Of a stretch of 28,665 nt of DNA, positions 14,805-23,048 are shown one piece after another. Origin of the DNA: Syntrophomonadaceae bacterium (GTDB taxonomy: Bacteria > Bacillota > Dethiobacteria > DTU022 > UBA8154). Numbering within the stretch: the stretch's first letter is position 1; the number at the start of each line of letters is the position of its first letter. The translations under genes were made by a program, and so were the position numbers. The stretch covers positions 1-28,665 of the forward strand of contig SKTJ01000307.1 of NCBI GenBank assembly GCA_007122565.1. The letters run 5' to 3'. Below the pieces are notes generated by a model. The model made no database searches. It was not told the DNA's origin and saw only the letters and a program-made list of their open reading frames with translations.

Positions 14805-14833
14805 TTGTAAAATATAACAGTCTATGCTACAAT
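14805..14833 (+). promoter_or_regulatory. Sigma-A promoter with extended -10, driving asp23
   Basis: TTGTAA (14805-14810) lies 17 bases before TACAAT (14828-14833), and TG at 14825-14826 makes it an extended -10 site. The transcription start would be near 14840, leaving a leader of about 45 bases before the asp23 ATG. This separates vegetative stress and housekeeping genes from the sporulation operon upstream. Confidence 0.7.
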
Positions 14834-14886
14834 ACTAGAGTGCTTGGTTTCAACATTCAATTACAATAATTAAGGAGGGATGTTTA

Positions 14887-15279
14887 ATGAGTGAAGGTCG
14901 TACTTTACCTTCTGAACTTGGCGCGATTCGTATCGCCGACGAAGTTGTATCAATTATTGCCGGCCTGGCAGCCACGGAAGTGGAAGGAGTAGCCAGCATG
15001 AGCGGTGGTATCGTCGGGGGAATTGCTGAAGCCCTCGGCCGGAAGAATTTATCAAAGGGTGTAAAAGTTGAAGTAGGCGAGCAGGAAGCTGCTGTTGATC
15101 TATATCTGATTGTGGGATATGGTTCCCGTATTCCCGATGTTGCATGGACAGTACAGGAAAACGTAAAAAAAGCGATTGAAACAATGACAGGCTTAGCAGT
15201 AGTAAATGTTAATGTACATGTACAAGGGGTTAGTTTCCCTCAACAGAAGGACAAGGAACCGGAAGAAGAAGCTAAGTGA
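14887..15279 (+). CDS. Asp23/Gls24 family envelope stress protein (YqhY-like)
   Basis: This protein of 130 residues consists almost wholly of the Asp23 domain: GAIRIADEVVSIIAGLAATE, then EGVASMSGG, and the KGVKVEVGEQEAAVDLYLIV strands. The tail is charged. Asp23 proteins of Gram-positive bacteria attach to the membrane through AmaP and respond to envelope or alkaline stress; YqhY of Bacillus is linked to acetyl-CoA carboxylase control. AAGGAGGG precedes the ATG at 14887. In Bacillus accB and accC lie just upstream, but they are missing here. It has its own promoter and is followed by a strong hairpin, so its message probably exceeds that of amaP. Confidence 0.93.
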   Translation: MSEGRTLPSELGAIRIADEVVSIIAGLAATEVEGVASMSGGIVGGIAEALGRKNLSKGVKVEVGEQEAAVDLYLIVGYGSRIPDVAWTVQENVKKAIETMTGLAVVNVNVHVQGVSFPQQKDKEPEEEAK

Positions 15280-15289
15280 TAACCGCACA

Positions 15290-15330
15290 CCAACCTGCCG
15301 GACTTGATCCGGCAGGTTGGCTTTGCTTTT
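15290..15330 (+). terminator. Hairpin terminator or attenuator between asp23 and amaP
   Basis: CCAACCTGCCGG (15290-15301) pairs perfectly with CCGGCAGGTTGG (15309-15320) across a 7-base loop, followed by CTTTGCTTTT. The 12-base stem is very stable, but the T-tract is broken. Partial read-through into amaP is therefore likely, giving polar expression within the cluster. Confidence 0.75.
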
Positions 15331-15352
15331 GCAGAAGGGAGAACAAAAGATA

Positions 15353-15916
15353 ATGACAGGTGTACGGACCTTCTTTACCGTTATTGGCATAATATTGTTG
15401 ATCGGTGGTCTGTTGTTTGCCTTCTTTACACTGGGGGTTTTCGAGGGGACAATGTTCCTTGGTTACAACCTCAGCCACTTGGTGAACAATTATAGTTTTA
15501 CCGCCCTCGGCTTTCTCGTCTCGATAGTGGGAGTGTTGCTGATCGCTCTCTTTACTTCCGGGCGCAGCAATGTAAAAGGGGAAGATTCAAAAAAAGAAGG
15601 GGGCAACATCGTAAGCTTTACAGAAATTGGGGAAGTGCGTATCTCTTTTAAAGCTGTGGAAACCATGGTGTTGGCTGCTTCACGGAAGGTAAACGGCATC
15701 CGTGAGGTAAGCACCCGAATAGACGCTACAGAGCAAGGCTTGCTAATCTATATTAAGATAAAAGCAATCCCTGAAATACCAATACCCGGCCTCGCCGGGG
15801 AATTGCAGAATAAGGTGCGGGATTATGTGCAGGAGATAAGCGGATCAAATGTGAGCGAGGTTAAGGTGCTGGTGGAAAATATCGTTCAGGACAAGATCCA
15901 GAGGAATCCCCGTTAA
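15353..15916 (+). CDS. amaP: Alkaline shock response membrane anchor protein AmaP
   Basis: This 188-residue protein has two membrane helices (about 6-28 and 48-66) followed by a short charged linker and a cytoplasmic domain resembling Asp23 (GNIVSFTEIGEVRISFKAVE through VLVENIV). AmaP anchors Asp23 at the membrane. ATG 15353 follows AAGGGAG at an acceptable distance, whereas the TTG at 15317 would start inside the upstream hairpin. Gene order asp23-amaP-DUF2273-nusB is common in Clostridia and supports the call. Confidence 0.88.
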   Translation: MTGVRTFFTVIGIILLIGGLLFAFFTLGVFEGTMFLGYNLSHLVNNYSFTALGFLVSIVGVLLIALFTSGRSNVKGEDSKKEGGNIVSFTEIGEVRISFKAVETMVLAASRKVNGIREVSTRIDATEQGLLIYIKIKAIPEIPIPGLAGELQNKVRDYVQEISGSNVSEVKVLVENIVQDKIQRNPR

Positions 15917-15929
15917 AGGTGTGAGAAAA

Positions 15930-16151
15930 ATGAACGGTGATAACAATGATTTGTTAAACGGACACAATGGGAAGGTTGCAGGCGGCCTTATCGGGTTGGT
16001 CATAGCCTTAATCTTCGTTATTTTTGGTATCTGGAAGGGGCTTTTTATTATTGCCTTTGTGCTTACCGGAGCGTTTTTAGGCAGCCGTGTGGAGTTGCGC
16101 AGGGAACTGCAAAACCTGTTAGACAGATTATTGAACAGCCGGGGACGGTAG
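15930..16151 (+). CDS. DUF2273 small membrane protein
   Basis: This 73-residue protein begins with a hydrophilic start (NGDNNDLLNGHNGK) and has two adjoining membrane helices (about 17-34 and 36-52) with the GLIGLVIALIFVIFGIWKG pattern of the DUF2273 family, then a basic tail. These proteins are found next to Asp23/AmaP and probably form part of the same membrane complex. ATG 15930 is preceded by AAAGGTG at 15915-15921; a GTG at 15921 lies within that site. A hairpin with a T-tract follows. Confidence 0.85.
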   Translation: MNGDNNDLLNGHNGKVAGGLIGLVIALIFVIFGIWKGLFIIAFVLTGAFLGSRVELRRELQNLLDRLLNSRGR

Positions 16152-16159
16152 TACCCTTG

Positions 16160-16180
16160 CCGCCCATGCGGTGTTTTTTT
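16160..16180 (+). terminator. Short intrinsic terminator after the DUF2273 gene
   Basis: CCGC-CCAT-GCGG gives a short 4-pair stem, extendable by G-U pairs, followed by TG and nine T. The T-tract is strong, the stem is weak. It separates the asp23 group from nusB. Confidence 0.5.
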
Positions 16181-16245
16181 TTGTTTTTAAGACAAGGGCC
16201 ACTGTTACTTAAATAGTGGAAAGATGAAATGATCGGAAGAACCTT

Positions 16246-16282
16246 CCGGCACTCTGACTTCCAACTTCTGACTTCTGATTTT
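16246..16282 (-). repeat. Degenerate heptad repeat array upstream of nusB
   Basis: Read on the - strand, the units are atCAGA, agtCAGA, agtTGGA, agtCAGA, gtgCCGG, the same nnnCARR layout as the other arrays. It ends only 6 bases before the ribosome site of nusB, so it lies in the nusB leader. Confidence 0.55.
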
Positions 16283-16303
16283 AATGTGGGAGGCTTAGCA
16301 GGT

Positions 16304-16729
16304 TTGAAAAGAAGATTGGCCAGGGAATGTGCTCTAAAAGCTCTGTTTATGATCGATATGGGTGCCAACAATACGGAAGAAGCCTTACATTATATTTTTG
16401 ATAACTCCGGTGGAGAGAAGAATACACTGCCGGCGCGGGAGCAGGAGTTCTGTGCCGCACTGGTGCGGGGAGTTGTTTCAAAAAGGGATGAGCTGAACAG
16501 TATGCTCACCCCTTTTCTAATCAACTGGAAATTGGAACGCCTTGCGCCCGTTGTGCGTGTGATCATGCATATAGCTCTGTTCGAAACACTTTACATGAAG
16601 GATATCCCTTTCGCTGTAACGATAAATGAAGCGGTGGAACTTTCCAGGCAGTATCAGGATGAGGAATCAGCGCGCTTTGTCAATGCTGTGCTGGACAACA
16701 TGCGGTTGAGCAGGGAAAAGCGCGATTAA
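16304..16729 (+). CDS. nusB: Transcription antitermination factor NusB
   Basis: NusB binds boxA RNA with NusE (S10) and supports rRNA antitermination. TTG 16304 gives 141 residues beginning MKRRLARECALKALFMIDMG, the canonical NusB N-terminus. GGGAGG at 16288-16293 is 10 bases upstream. Upstream in-frame codons back to 16229 encode repeat DNA and are not protein-like. The all-helical fold is supported by ETLYMKDIPFAVTINEAVEL and the C-terminal SARFVNAVLDNM motif. In Bacillus folD directly follows nusB; here a three-gene transhydrogenase lies in between. Confidence 0.95.
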   Translation: MKRRLARECALKALFMIDMGANNTEEALHYIFDNSGGEKNTLPAREQEFCAALVRGVVSKRDELNSMLTPFLINWKLERLAPVVRVIMHIALFETLYMKDIPFAVTINEAVELSRQYQDEESARFVNAVLDNMRLSREKRD

Positions 16730-16744
16730 GAATATTGCGAATAT

Positions 16745-16773
16745 ATGAGGGGAAGAGGAAATTCACTCCTCAT
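16745..16773. other. Inverted repeat in the leader of the stn genes
   Basis: ATGAGGGG (16745-16752) and CTCCTCAT (16766-16773) match at 7 of 8 pairs around a 13-base centre, 45 bases before the stnA ATG. There is no T-tract. It could be an operator or leader hairpin. I found no clear promoter in the 88-base gap after nusB. Confidence 0.3.
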
Positions 16774-16817
16774 GCCGAAATAAGGAATAAGAAAAACAGA
16801 AAAGGAGGTTGTTGCTT

Positions 16818-17330
16818 ATGGCCGGAGCGGCCAAACCGTTGGATGTTGGGGCGATCCCTTATGAGGGGATTAACGAGATTATTGGGAATTACAAAGGGGA
16901 TTCCAGTGCTATTATACCTATTCTGCAGGATATCCAGGATCTGATGGGCTATGTTCCGAAAGATGGCATCTCTTATGTAGCGGAAAAACTGGAGGTTTCA
17001 GCGGCGAAAATATACGGTATTGTCACATTTTACGCGCAATTCCGTCTTCAACCTGTGGGCAAGCATATGATCATGCTTTGTGAGGGGACGGCTTGCCATG
17101 TAAACGGTGCAAAACTTATTTCCGGTGCGATTACGGACGAGCTTGACATCAGGGGAGGGGAGACCACCCCTGACGGTTTGTTCACTTTTGAAAAGGTTGC
17201 TTGTATCGGATGTTGCAGCCTTTCTCCCGTAATGGTGATCAGTGGGGAGACTTATGCAAAACTGACACCTGAAGCCACCCGCAAAATTCTAAAAGAGTAC
17301 CAGGCGAAAGAAGCAGCGGTACAAAACTAA
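16818..17330 (+). CDS. stnA: NuoE/HydC-like [2Fe-2S] subunit of an Stn-type transhydrogenase
   Basis: This 170-residue thioredoxin-fold [2Fe-2S] protein has the four cluster cysteines of NuoE: C88 and C93 (CEGTAC), C129 and C133 (CIGCC). The N-terminal helical bundle has IPILQDIQDLMGYVP and KIYGIVTFYAQF, both typical. In NuoE/HydC proteins this cluster exchanges electrons with the FMN subunit encoded next. AAAGGAGG at 16801-16808 lies 9 bases before ATG 16818. The same trio of subunit types (NuoE, NuoF, NuoG-GltD fusion) makes up the Stn transhydrogenase described in Sporomusa ovata. By itself it could equally belong to a bifurcating hydrogenase or formate dehydrogenase; the third gene decides. 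Confidence 0.88.
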   Translation: MAGAAKPLDVGAIPYEGINEIIGNYKGDSSAIIPILQDIQDLMGYVPKDGISYVAEKLEVSAAKIYGIVTFYAQFRLQPVGKHMIMLCEGTACHVNGAKLISGAITDELDIRGGETTPDGLFTFEKVACIGCCSLSPVMVISGETYAKLTPEATRKILKEYQAKEAAVQN

Positions 17331-17355
17331 AGTAAGGGAGCGAGGAGGTGCCTGT

Positions 17356-19125
17356 ATGGAAGATCAGGGAAAGACAGTAATAAAGGTAGGCCTTAGTACC
17401 TGCGGCATCGCCGCGGGGGGAACTAAGACATATGAAGCTCTTGAAGCAGCGATCAAAGATAACAATCTTGATGTTGTGCTGCAGAAAACCGGTTGTATCG
17501 GCATGTGTTACCAGGAGCCAATTGTTGATGTAGTAACTCCCGATGGCACACTTTTTTCGTACGGCGCTGTAGATGAAGAAAAAGGGCGTCGTATTGTTGC
17601 AGAACACGTTCAAGGGGGCACACCGCTGCAGGATTCGCTGATTGGTGAAGAGAGGCAGTCGGTGGTGGGTGGTCAGGTCAGGATATCACTGCGTAATTGC
17701 GGCATTATTGATCCCGAATCATTGGATGAATACCGGGCTACCGGTGGTTATCAGGCTATTGAGAAAGCACTTAAAAAAATGACCCCGGAATTGGTGATTG
17801 AGGAAATGCTCAAGTCCGGATTGCGGGGACGTGGTGGAGCCGGTTTTCCCACGGGAATGAAATGGCGTTTTACCCGCATGAACAAGGGAGATCAGAAGTA
17901 TATCATTTGTAATGCGGATGAGGGTGATCCCGGTGCATTCATGGATCGCAGTATTATTGAGGGTGATCCTCATGCCCTGATTGAGGGGATGATGCTTGCC
18001 GGTTATGCCATCGGAGCCTCCCAGGGTCATGTTTATTGCCGGGCTGAGTATCCCCTGGCGATCGTGCGTCTGCAGAAAGCGATCGAGGATGCCCGCGCAG
18101 AGGGTATCCTGGGTAAGAATATCCTTGATTCCGGATTTGACTTTGATTTAAAGATAAAAAAAGGAGCCGGCGCTTTTGTATGCGGCGAGGAAACGGCTCT
18201 GATCGCCTCCCTGGAAGGGGAACGGGGGATGCCCCGCCTCAAGCCGCCTTTCCCGGCGGAACATGGCCTCTGGGGTAAGCCCACCAGTATCAATAATGTT
18301 GAAACATTTGCCAATGTTCCCTGGATCATCGCGAATGGGGCGGATAAGTATGCTGCCTACGGAACAGAGAAGAGTAAAGGGACAAAGGTTTTTGCCCTGG
18401 CCGGAAAAATGAACCGGGGCGGTTTAATTGAGGTCCCCATGGGAGTCACGCTGCGGGATATTATCTTTGACCTGGGCGGCGGCGTGCGCGACAATAAGAA
18501 ATTTAAAGGCGTGCAGCTTGGCGGTCCCTCCGGAGGCTGTATCCCCGAGAGCCTGTTGGATACGACGGTGGACTACGATTCTCTGAACCGCACCGGAGCA
18601 ATTATGGGATCGGGCGGTATGATCGTGATGGATGAGACCACCTGCATGGTGGATATGGCCCGTTATTTCCTCGATTTCGTACAAAATGAATCCTGCGGCA
18701 AGTGTGTCCATTGCCGTCTCGGGACAAAGCGCATGCTGGAGATCCTCACACGCATCACTGAGGGGAAAGCATTGCCGGAAGAACTGGATTTGCTGGAAGA
18801 ACTGGCGTACAATGTGAAAGAGGGCGCCCTGTGCGGCCTCGGGCAAACGGCCCCGAACCCGGTTCTGACCACGCTCAAATATTTCCGCGATGAATACGAA
18901 GCGCATATTCATGACCGCCGCTGTCCGGCTAAGTCATGTCCCGAACTGCTTACCTATACCATTGATATGGAGCTTTGCAACGGGTGTCGTCGTTGTGCTA
19001 AGCGCTGCCCCTCTGAAGCGATCATCGGGGAGAAGAAAGAACCCCATGTTATCGTGCAGGAGAAGTGCATTAAATGCGGCAACTGTGTTGATGCATGCAA
19101 ATTCAAGGCGGTAATGGTGGAATAG
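17356..19125 (+). CDS. stnB: NuoF/HydB-like FMN and NADH subunit with ferredoxin domain, Stn-type
   Basis: This 589-residue flavoprotein is the site of NAD(H) oxidation/reduction and, in HydABC and Stn complexes, of electron bifurcation. In order it has an N-terminal thioredoxin-like [2Fe-2S] domain (C16, C47, C51; TGCIGMC), the FMN/NADH core with GLRGRGGAGFPTGMKW at 155-170 and CNADEGDPGAFMDR at 185-198, the NuoF [4Fe-4S] site C447, C450, C453 and C493, and a C-terminal two-cluster ferredoxin (C541, C544, C547, C551; C571, C574, C577, C581). The C-terminal ferredoxin is what distinguishes HydB-like proteins from respiratory NuoF. GAGGAGGTG is 8-9 bases before ATG 17356. There is no catalytic hydrogenase gene in the window. 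Confidence 0.92.
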   Translation: MEDQGKTVIKVGLSTCGIAAGGTKTYEALEAAIKDNNLDVVLQKTGCIGMCYQEPIVDVVTPDGTLFSYGAVDEEKGRRIVAEHVQGGTPLQDSLIGEERQSVVGGQVRISLRNCGIIDPESLDEYRATGGYQAIEKALKKMTPELVIEEMLKSGLRGRGGAGFPTGMKWRFTRMNKGDQKYIICNADEGDPGAFMDRSIIEGDPHALIEGMMLAGYAIGASQGHVYCRAEYPLAIVRLQKAIEDARAEGILGKNILDSGFDFDLKIKKGAGAFVCGEETALIASLEGERGMPRLKPPFPAEHGLWGKPTSINNVETFANVPWIIANGADKYAAYGTEKSKGTKVFALAGKMNRGGLIEVPMGVTLRDIIFDLGGGVRDNKKFKGVQLGGPSGGCIPESLLDTTVDYDSLNRTGAIMGSGGMIVMDETTCMVDMARYFLDFVQNESCGKCVHCRLGTKRMLEILTRITEGKALPEELDLLEELAYNVKEGALCGLGQTAPNPVLTTLKYFRDEYEAHIHDRRCPAKSCPELLTYTIDMELCNGCRRCAKRCPSEAIIGEKKEPHVIVQEKCIKCGNCVDACKFKAVMVE

Positions 19126-19162
19126 GCAGTTAAATTTATAGTAAAGGGGTTGAGCTAAGCGC

Positions 19163-22100
19163 ATGAGTTGCCTGCGAATTAATATAAACGGACGGGAACT
19201 AAGCGGCCATGGGGACCAGACGATTCTGGAGATTGCCACGGCCAACAACATTCATATTCCCACCCTTTGTTTTAGTGGCGATCTGGAGGTGTACGCCTCC
19301 TGTGGTCTTTGCCTGGTAGAGGTAAAGGGGATGCCCCGCCTGCTACGGGCCTGTGCCACGAAGATTTCCGATGGTATGATTATCCGGACGGACAATGTAA
19401 AGATTAAGAAAGCACGCAAGCTGGCGCTGGAACTGATCCTTTCCGATCACAATGGTGATTGTCGCGCGCCCTGCGTCATGGCCTGCCCGGCTAACTGTGA
19501 TGCCCAGGGCTATGCCGCGTTGGTGGCCAATGGTGATTACAGGGGGGCGCTTAAGTTAATCAAGGAATTTATGCCGTTTCCCTCTTCCATCGGGCGGGTT
19601 TGTCCCGCACCCTGTGAAGACAATTGTCGCCGCAACCTGATGGAAGGCGCAGTTTCGATCCGCTATTTTAAGCGCTTGGTAGGCGATCTGGATATGGCCA
19701 GTGATGATCCGTACGTGCCGGAAGTAGCACCGGATACGGGTAAGAAAGTCGCTGTTGTGGGCAGCGGGCCGGCTGGACTTACGGCCTCATTCTTCCTGCG
19801 CCGCCAGGGACATGCTGTTAGTGTTTTTGAGTCTCTGCCGGAGATGGGCGGGATGCTTCGTTATGGTATTCCCGAATATCGTCTCCCTAAAAAAGTATTG
19901 GGTGCCGAAATCCAGCAGATTCTTGATCTGGGCGTAGAGGCACATACGAATGTCCAATTAGGAGAAGATTTTACGATTGATTATCTGTTTAAGAACGGTT
20001 TTGATGCGGTCTATCTGGCGATTGGCGCCCAGAACAGCAAGAACATGGGCGTGAGTGGTGAGGAGATGGCCGGTGTGCTGGGCGGCACGGAATTTCTACG
20101 TGCGGTCATGCTTAATGAAGCGGTGGACCTGGGAAGCCGCGTGGCCGTTATCGGTGGTGGTAATACAGCCATGGATGCTGCACGGACAGCTAAACGCCTC
20201 GGTGCGGATCAGGTAACGGTTGTTTATCGCCGGGCCCGGGAGCAGATGCCGGCTCAGCCCATTGAGGTTGTGGAGGCGGAGGAAGAAGGCGTGGAATTTT
20301 ACCTGCTTGCGGCGCCCATTAAGATAGAGGGTAAAGGCAAGGTTGAGAAAATGGTCTGCCAGAAGATGCAACTTGGTGAACCGGATGCCTCAGGCCGCCG
20401 CCGCCCTGAGCCCATACCTGATGCATACTTCACCCTGGATGTGGATACAGTGATCGCTGCTATCGGCCAGGACGTGGATGTTGAGAATATTAAAAAAGAT
20501 GTGGCGGTTAACCGCTGGCAGACGATTGACGCGGCAGAGGGAACCTTCCTTACCAGTGTTACCGGTGTTTTCGCCGGCGGGGATGCGGTAACAGGGCCGG
20601 GAATTGCCATTGAAGCGATTGCCGCCGGCAAGCGTGTAGCTGAGGTAATTGATAATTACCTACAGGTGAAATTATCCCCGTATCGCACCTATTTCAACAT
20701 TATCAAAGAAGGGCTCACGGAAGAGAACTTTGTTGACAGGCCGCGGCAGGAGAAAGTGAAGATGCCTGTGGTGGAGCCGGAGGTGCGCATTAAGAATTTC
20801 CGTGAGATCGAACTGGGATTGACACCGGAAGACGCCACCAAGGATGGAGCCCGTTGCTTGGAATGCGGTTGCTTTGATGTATTTGAATGCAAACTGCGGG
20901 ACTACGCAACCGAATATGCTGCAAAACCGGAGCGTATCATCGGGGAAAAACATGATTATGAATTGCAGATCCACCCCTTGATCGTGCGAGATCCGAGCAA
21001 GTGTATTCTCTGCGGCCTCTGCGTGCGTACGTGTACCGAGATTGTCGGTGCGGAAGCGCTCGGCCTGGTCAACCGTGGTTTTGATGCTTATGTTAGCCCT
21101 TCCCTTGATCTACCCCTGGAAAAGACCACGTGCGTGGCCTGTGGGCAGTGTGTTGCTGTTTGTCCAACCGGAGCCCTGGTGGAAAATATGCCCTTTACCA
21201 AACCTGCTCCCTGGGAGTTGGAGACGACTACAACCACCTGCGGTTACTGCGGTGTGGGTTGCAGTATCCAGGTGGAAACTGTGGGAGAAAAGATTGCCCG
21301 GGTAGTTCCTGCCAAAGGCCCGGTTAACGATGGAATTCTCTGCAAGAAAGGCCGTTTTGGTTTTGAATATGTTAACAGCGAGGAGAGACTGAAAGCTCCC
21401 CTGATCCGCGAGGACGGCGTCCTTAAGGAAACAACCTGGGACGATGCCCTCCTTTATATCGCCAAGAAGGCCAAGTCGCTCAAAGCCCGTTACGGGGGCG
21501 AATCACTGGCCGTATTCGCGGCAGCACGTTACAGCAATGAAGAGAGTTATCTCATTCAGAAATTTGCCCGTGGGGTGCTGGGGACGGATAACCTGAACAG
21601 TTTTAACGAACCGGCAAATCCGCTGACGGCCCAGATTGGTATGGGTGCCTCCACCAATTCCTTTAAGGAATTCGGCGTTGCCGATTTTATTCTTGCCGTT
21701 GATGTGGATTATGAAGATTACCCAATCGCGGCAATGCAGATCAGGCAGGCTGTGGAGAAAGGGACGGCACTCTGGATTATTCACGAAGGGCAAAGCAAAC
21801 TGGGCAACTATGCCAAACAGTCCCTGCAGGTCAAGGAGGGCGCCAATACAAACTTCCTGGCCGCCCTGCTGATCATGGCCTCTGAAAAGGGTCTGGTTAA
21901 CAAAGATTTCGTGGAGCAATATACGGAAAACTTCGATGAACTTACTGCTTTGCTGAAAGAGCGGAGCATTGAAGAACTGCTTCAGGGCAGTGGCCTCACC
22001 ACGGATGAACTTCAGTCCTTGTTGGAAGCCTATGCCGGGGCAAAAAGCCCATTGCTTGTTCTGGGCAGCCGCAACCTGAGTGGAGAAGCGAATGCGATGC

Positions 22101-22882
22101 TGGCCAACCTGGCACTACTGCTGGGCAAAGTGGGAGCACCGCGCCAGGGGATTATTAACCTGCGGGGACGCTGCAACGGACAGGGACTCTTTGATATGGG
22201 TATTGCACCGGGATATCTGCCCGGCTATCAGAAGATCGAGGATGAGAAGGTACGGGAAAAGTTCACCCATGCCTGGCGGACCCCCTTACCACAAGCACCG
22301 GGCAAGCATATGGATCAGGTGCTGGAGGGCCTTGAAAAAGGTGCGATTAAGGGAGTATTTGTTTTCGGAGAGGATCCAGCGGCTGAGATGGTAGAGAAGT
22401 TGGCAAAAGCCGATTTGTTAGTGGTGCAGGACCTTTTCCTTACGGAAACAGCGCGCCGCGCCGATGTGGTTTTGCCGGCGGTCAGCTTTGCGGAGACGGA
22501 AGGCAGCTATGTGAACAGCGAAAGGCGTGTGCAAAAGCTTAATCCGGCCCTGAGCCCGGTTACAGGCATGCAAAACTGGCAGATCCTGCTCGAGTTGATG
22601 GAGCAAATGGGATACTACCAGAATCTAACATCACCGCAGCAAATCTGGCAGGAGATGACTGCTATTACCCCCTCTTTCAGCGGTATCACTTATGAAGCGC
22701 TGCAGGATGCCCCGTATTGGCCGGGAGAGCCGGCGTGCCAGGTTGATTTAATGCTGGCCGCTGTGGGCCGCTTGAAGTTTATTTTACCGTCCGGTGAGAC
22801 TCCGGCTTTTGAAGAGCGGGACTCTGCCGACAGTGTGGGGAAATGGTTCAAAGCATTCCTATGGGAAAAAGGTTTGGAGTAG
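19163..22882 (+). CDS. stnC: NuoG-GltD-formate-dehydrogenase-like fusion, NADPH subunit of an Stn-type transhydrogenase
   Basis: This 1239-residue fusion contains, in order: a plant-type [2Fe-2S] domain (C36, C47, C50, C64); a NuoG-like Cys/His region (H96, C100, C104, C108, C112); a GltD/NfnB-like module (C147, C151, C155, FAD site GSGPAG 200-205, NADPH site GGGNTAMD 331-338, AGGDAVTGPG 471-480); CLECGC at 565-570; a two-cluster ferredoxin (C614, C617, C620, C624; C657, C660, C663, C667); an FdhA-type [4Fe-4S] site (C693, C696, C700, C727); and a molybdopterin-oxidoreductase-like domain to about 1180. The last lacks an active-site Cys or Sec (FNEPANPLTAQIG around 814-826) and the usual C-terminal pterin-binding domain, so it should not act on formate. 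This architecture matches StnC of Sporomusa ovata (NuoG-like plus GltD-like). ATG 19163 has AAAGGGG 14 bases upstream. Confidence 0.85.
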   Translation: MSCLRININGRELSGHGDQTILEIATANNIHIPTLCFSGDLEVYASCGLCLVEVKGMPRLLRACATKISDGMIIRTDNVKIKKARKLALELILSDHNGDCRAPCVMACPANCDAQGYAALVANGDYRGALKLIKEFMPFPSSIGRVCPAPCEDNCRRNLMEGAVSIRYFKRLVGDLDMASDDPYVPEVAPDTGKKVAVVGSGPAGLTASFFLRRQGHAVSVFESLPEMGGMLRYGIPEYRLPKKVLGAEIQQILDLGVEAHTNVQLGEDFTIDYLFKNGFDAVYLAIGAQNSKNMGVSGEEMAGVLGGTEFLRAVMLNEAVDLGSRVAVIGGGNTAMDAARTAKRLGADQVTVVYRRAREQMPAQPIEVVEAEEEGVEFYLLAAPIKIEGKGKVEKMVCQKMQLGEPDASGRRRPEPIPDAYFTLDVDTVIAAIGQDVDVENIKKDVAVNRWQTIDAAEGTFLTSVTGVFAGGDAVTGPGIAIEAIAAGKRVAEVIDNYLQVKLSPYRTYFNIIKEGLTEENFVDRPRQEKVKMPVVEPEVRIKNFREIELGLTPEDATKDGARCLECGCFDVFECKLRDYATEYAAKPERIIGEKHDYELQIHPLIVRDPSKCILCGLCVRTCTEIVGAEALGLVNRGFDAYVSPSLDLPLEKTTCVACGQCVAVCPTGALVENMPFTKPAPWELETTTTTCGYCGVGCSIQVETVGEKIARVVPAKGPVNDGILCKKGRFGFEYVNSEERLKAPLIREDGVLKETTWDDALLYIAKKAKSLKARYGGESLAVFAAARYSNEESYLIQKFARGVLGTDNLNSFNEPANPLTAQIGMGASTNSFKEFGVADFILAVDVDYEDYPIAAMQIRQAVEKGTALWIIHEGQSKLGNYAKQSLQVKEGANTNFLAALLIMASEKGLVNKDFVEQYTENFDELTALLKERSIEELLQGSGLTTDELQSLLEAYAGAKSPLLVLGSRNLSGEANAMLANLALLLGKVGAPRQGIINLRGRCNGQGLFDMGIAPGYLPGYQKIEDEKVREKFTHAWRTPLPQAPGKHMDQVLEGLEKGAIKGVFVFGEDPAAEMVEKLAKADLLVVQDLFLTETARRADVVLPAVSFAETEGSYVNSERRVQKLNPALSPVTGMQNWQILLELMEQMGYYQNLTSPQQIWQEMTAITPSFSGITYEALQDAPYWPGEPACQVDLMLAAVGRLKFILPSGETPAFEERDSADSVGKWFKAFLWEKGLE

Positions 22883-22903
22883 AAAAGATTACCAGACCTT
22901 TAT

Positions 22904-23002
22904 GTCATTGCGAACCGCAGGCATTATGCTTACGAGCGTAGCGCGGCAATCTCACTTTTTTCAACCTGAGATCGCCGCGTCGCCCGCGCTCCCCGCGATG
23001 AC
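22904..23002. repeat. Long imperfect hairpin repeat, copy 1
   Basis: GTCATTGCG at the left end pairs with CGCGATGAC at the right end. Further in, GCGGCAATCTCA (22942-22953) pairs with TGAGATCGCCGC (22967-22978) with one A-C mismatch around a short T-rich loop. The CATTGCGAGC..GCGGCAATCTC wording is a repeat I know from many bacterial genomes. It may also act as a transcription brake after stnC. Confidence 0.75.
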
Positions 23003-23048
23003 AGTAATTTTGGAAACTCAGACCCATGTGTTGAAACGCATGCATTTT

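Noticed and set aside
16229..16303. N-terminal extension of NusB
   Set aside because: These codons come from the heptad repeat array; TTG 16304 gives the canonical MKRRLARE start.
21212..22882. StnC as an active formate dehydrogenase
   Set aside because: No active-site Cys or in-frame TGA for Sec, and the C-terminal pterin-binding domain is missing.
16818..22882. Electron-bifurcating [FeFe]-hydrogenase (HydABC)
   Set aside because: The NuoE and NuoF subunits would fit, but the third subunit has a GltD-like NADPH module and no H-cluster cysteine motifs.
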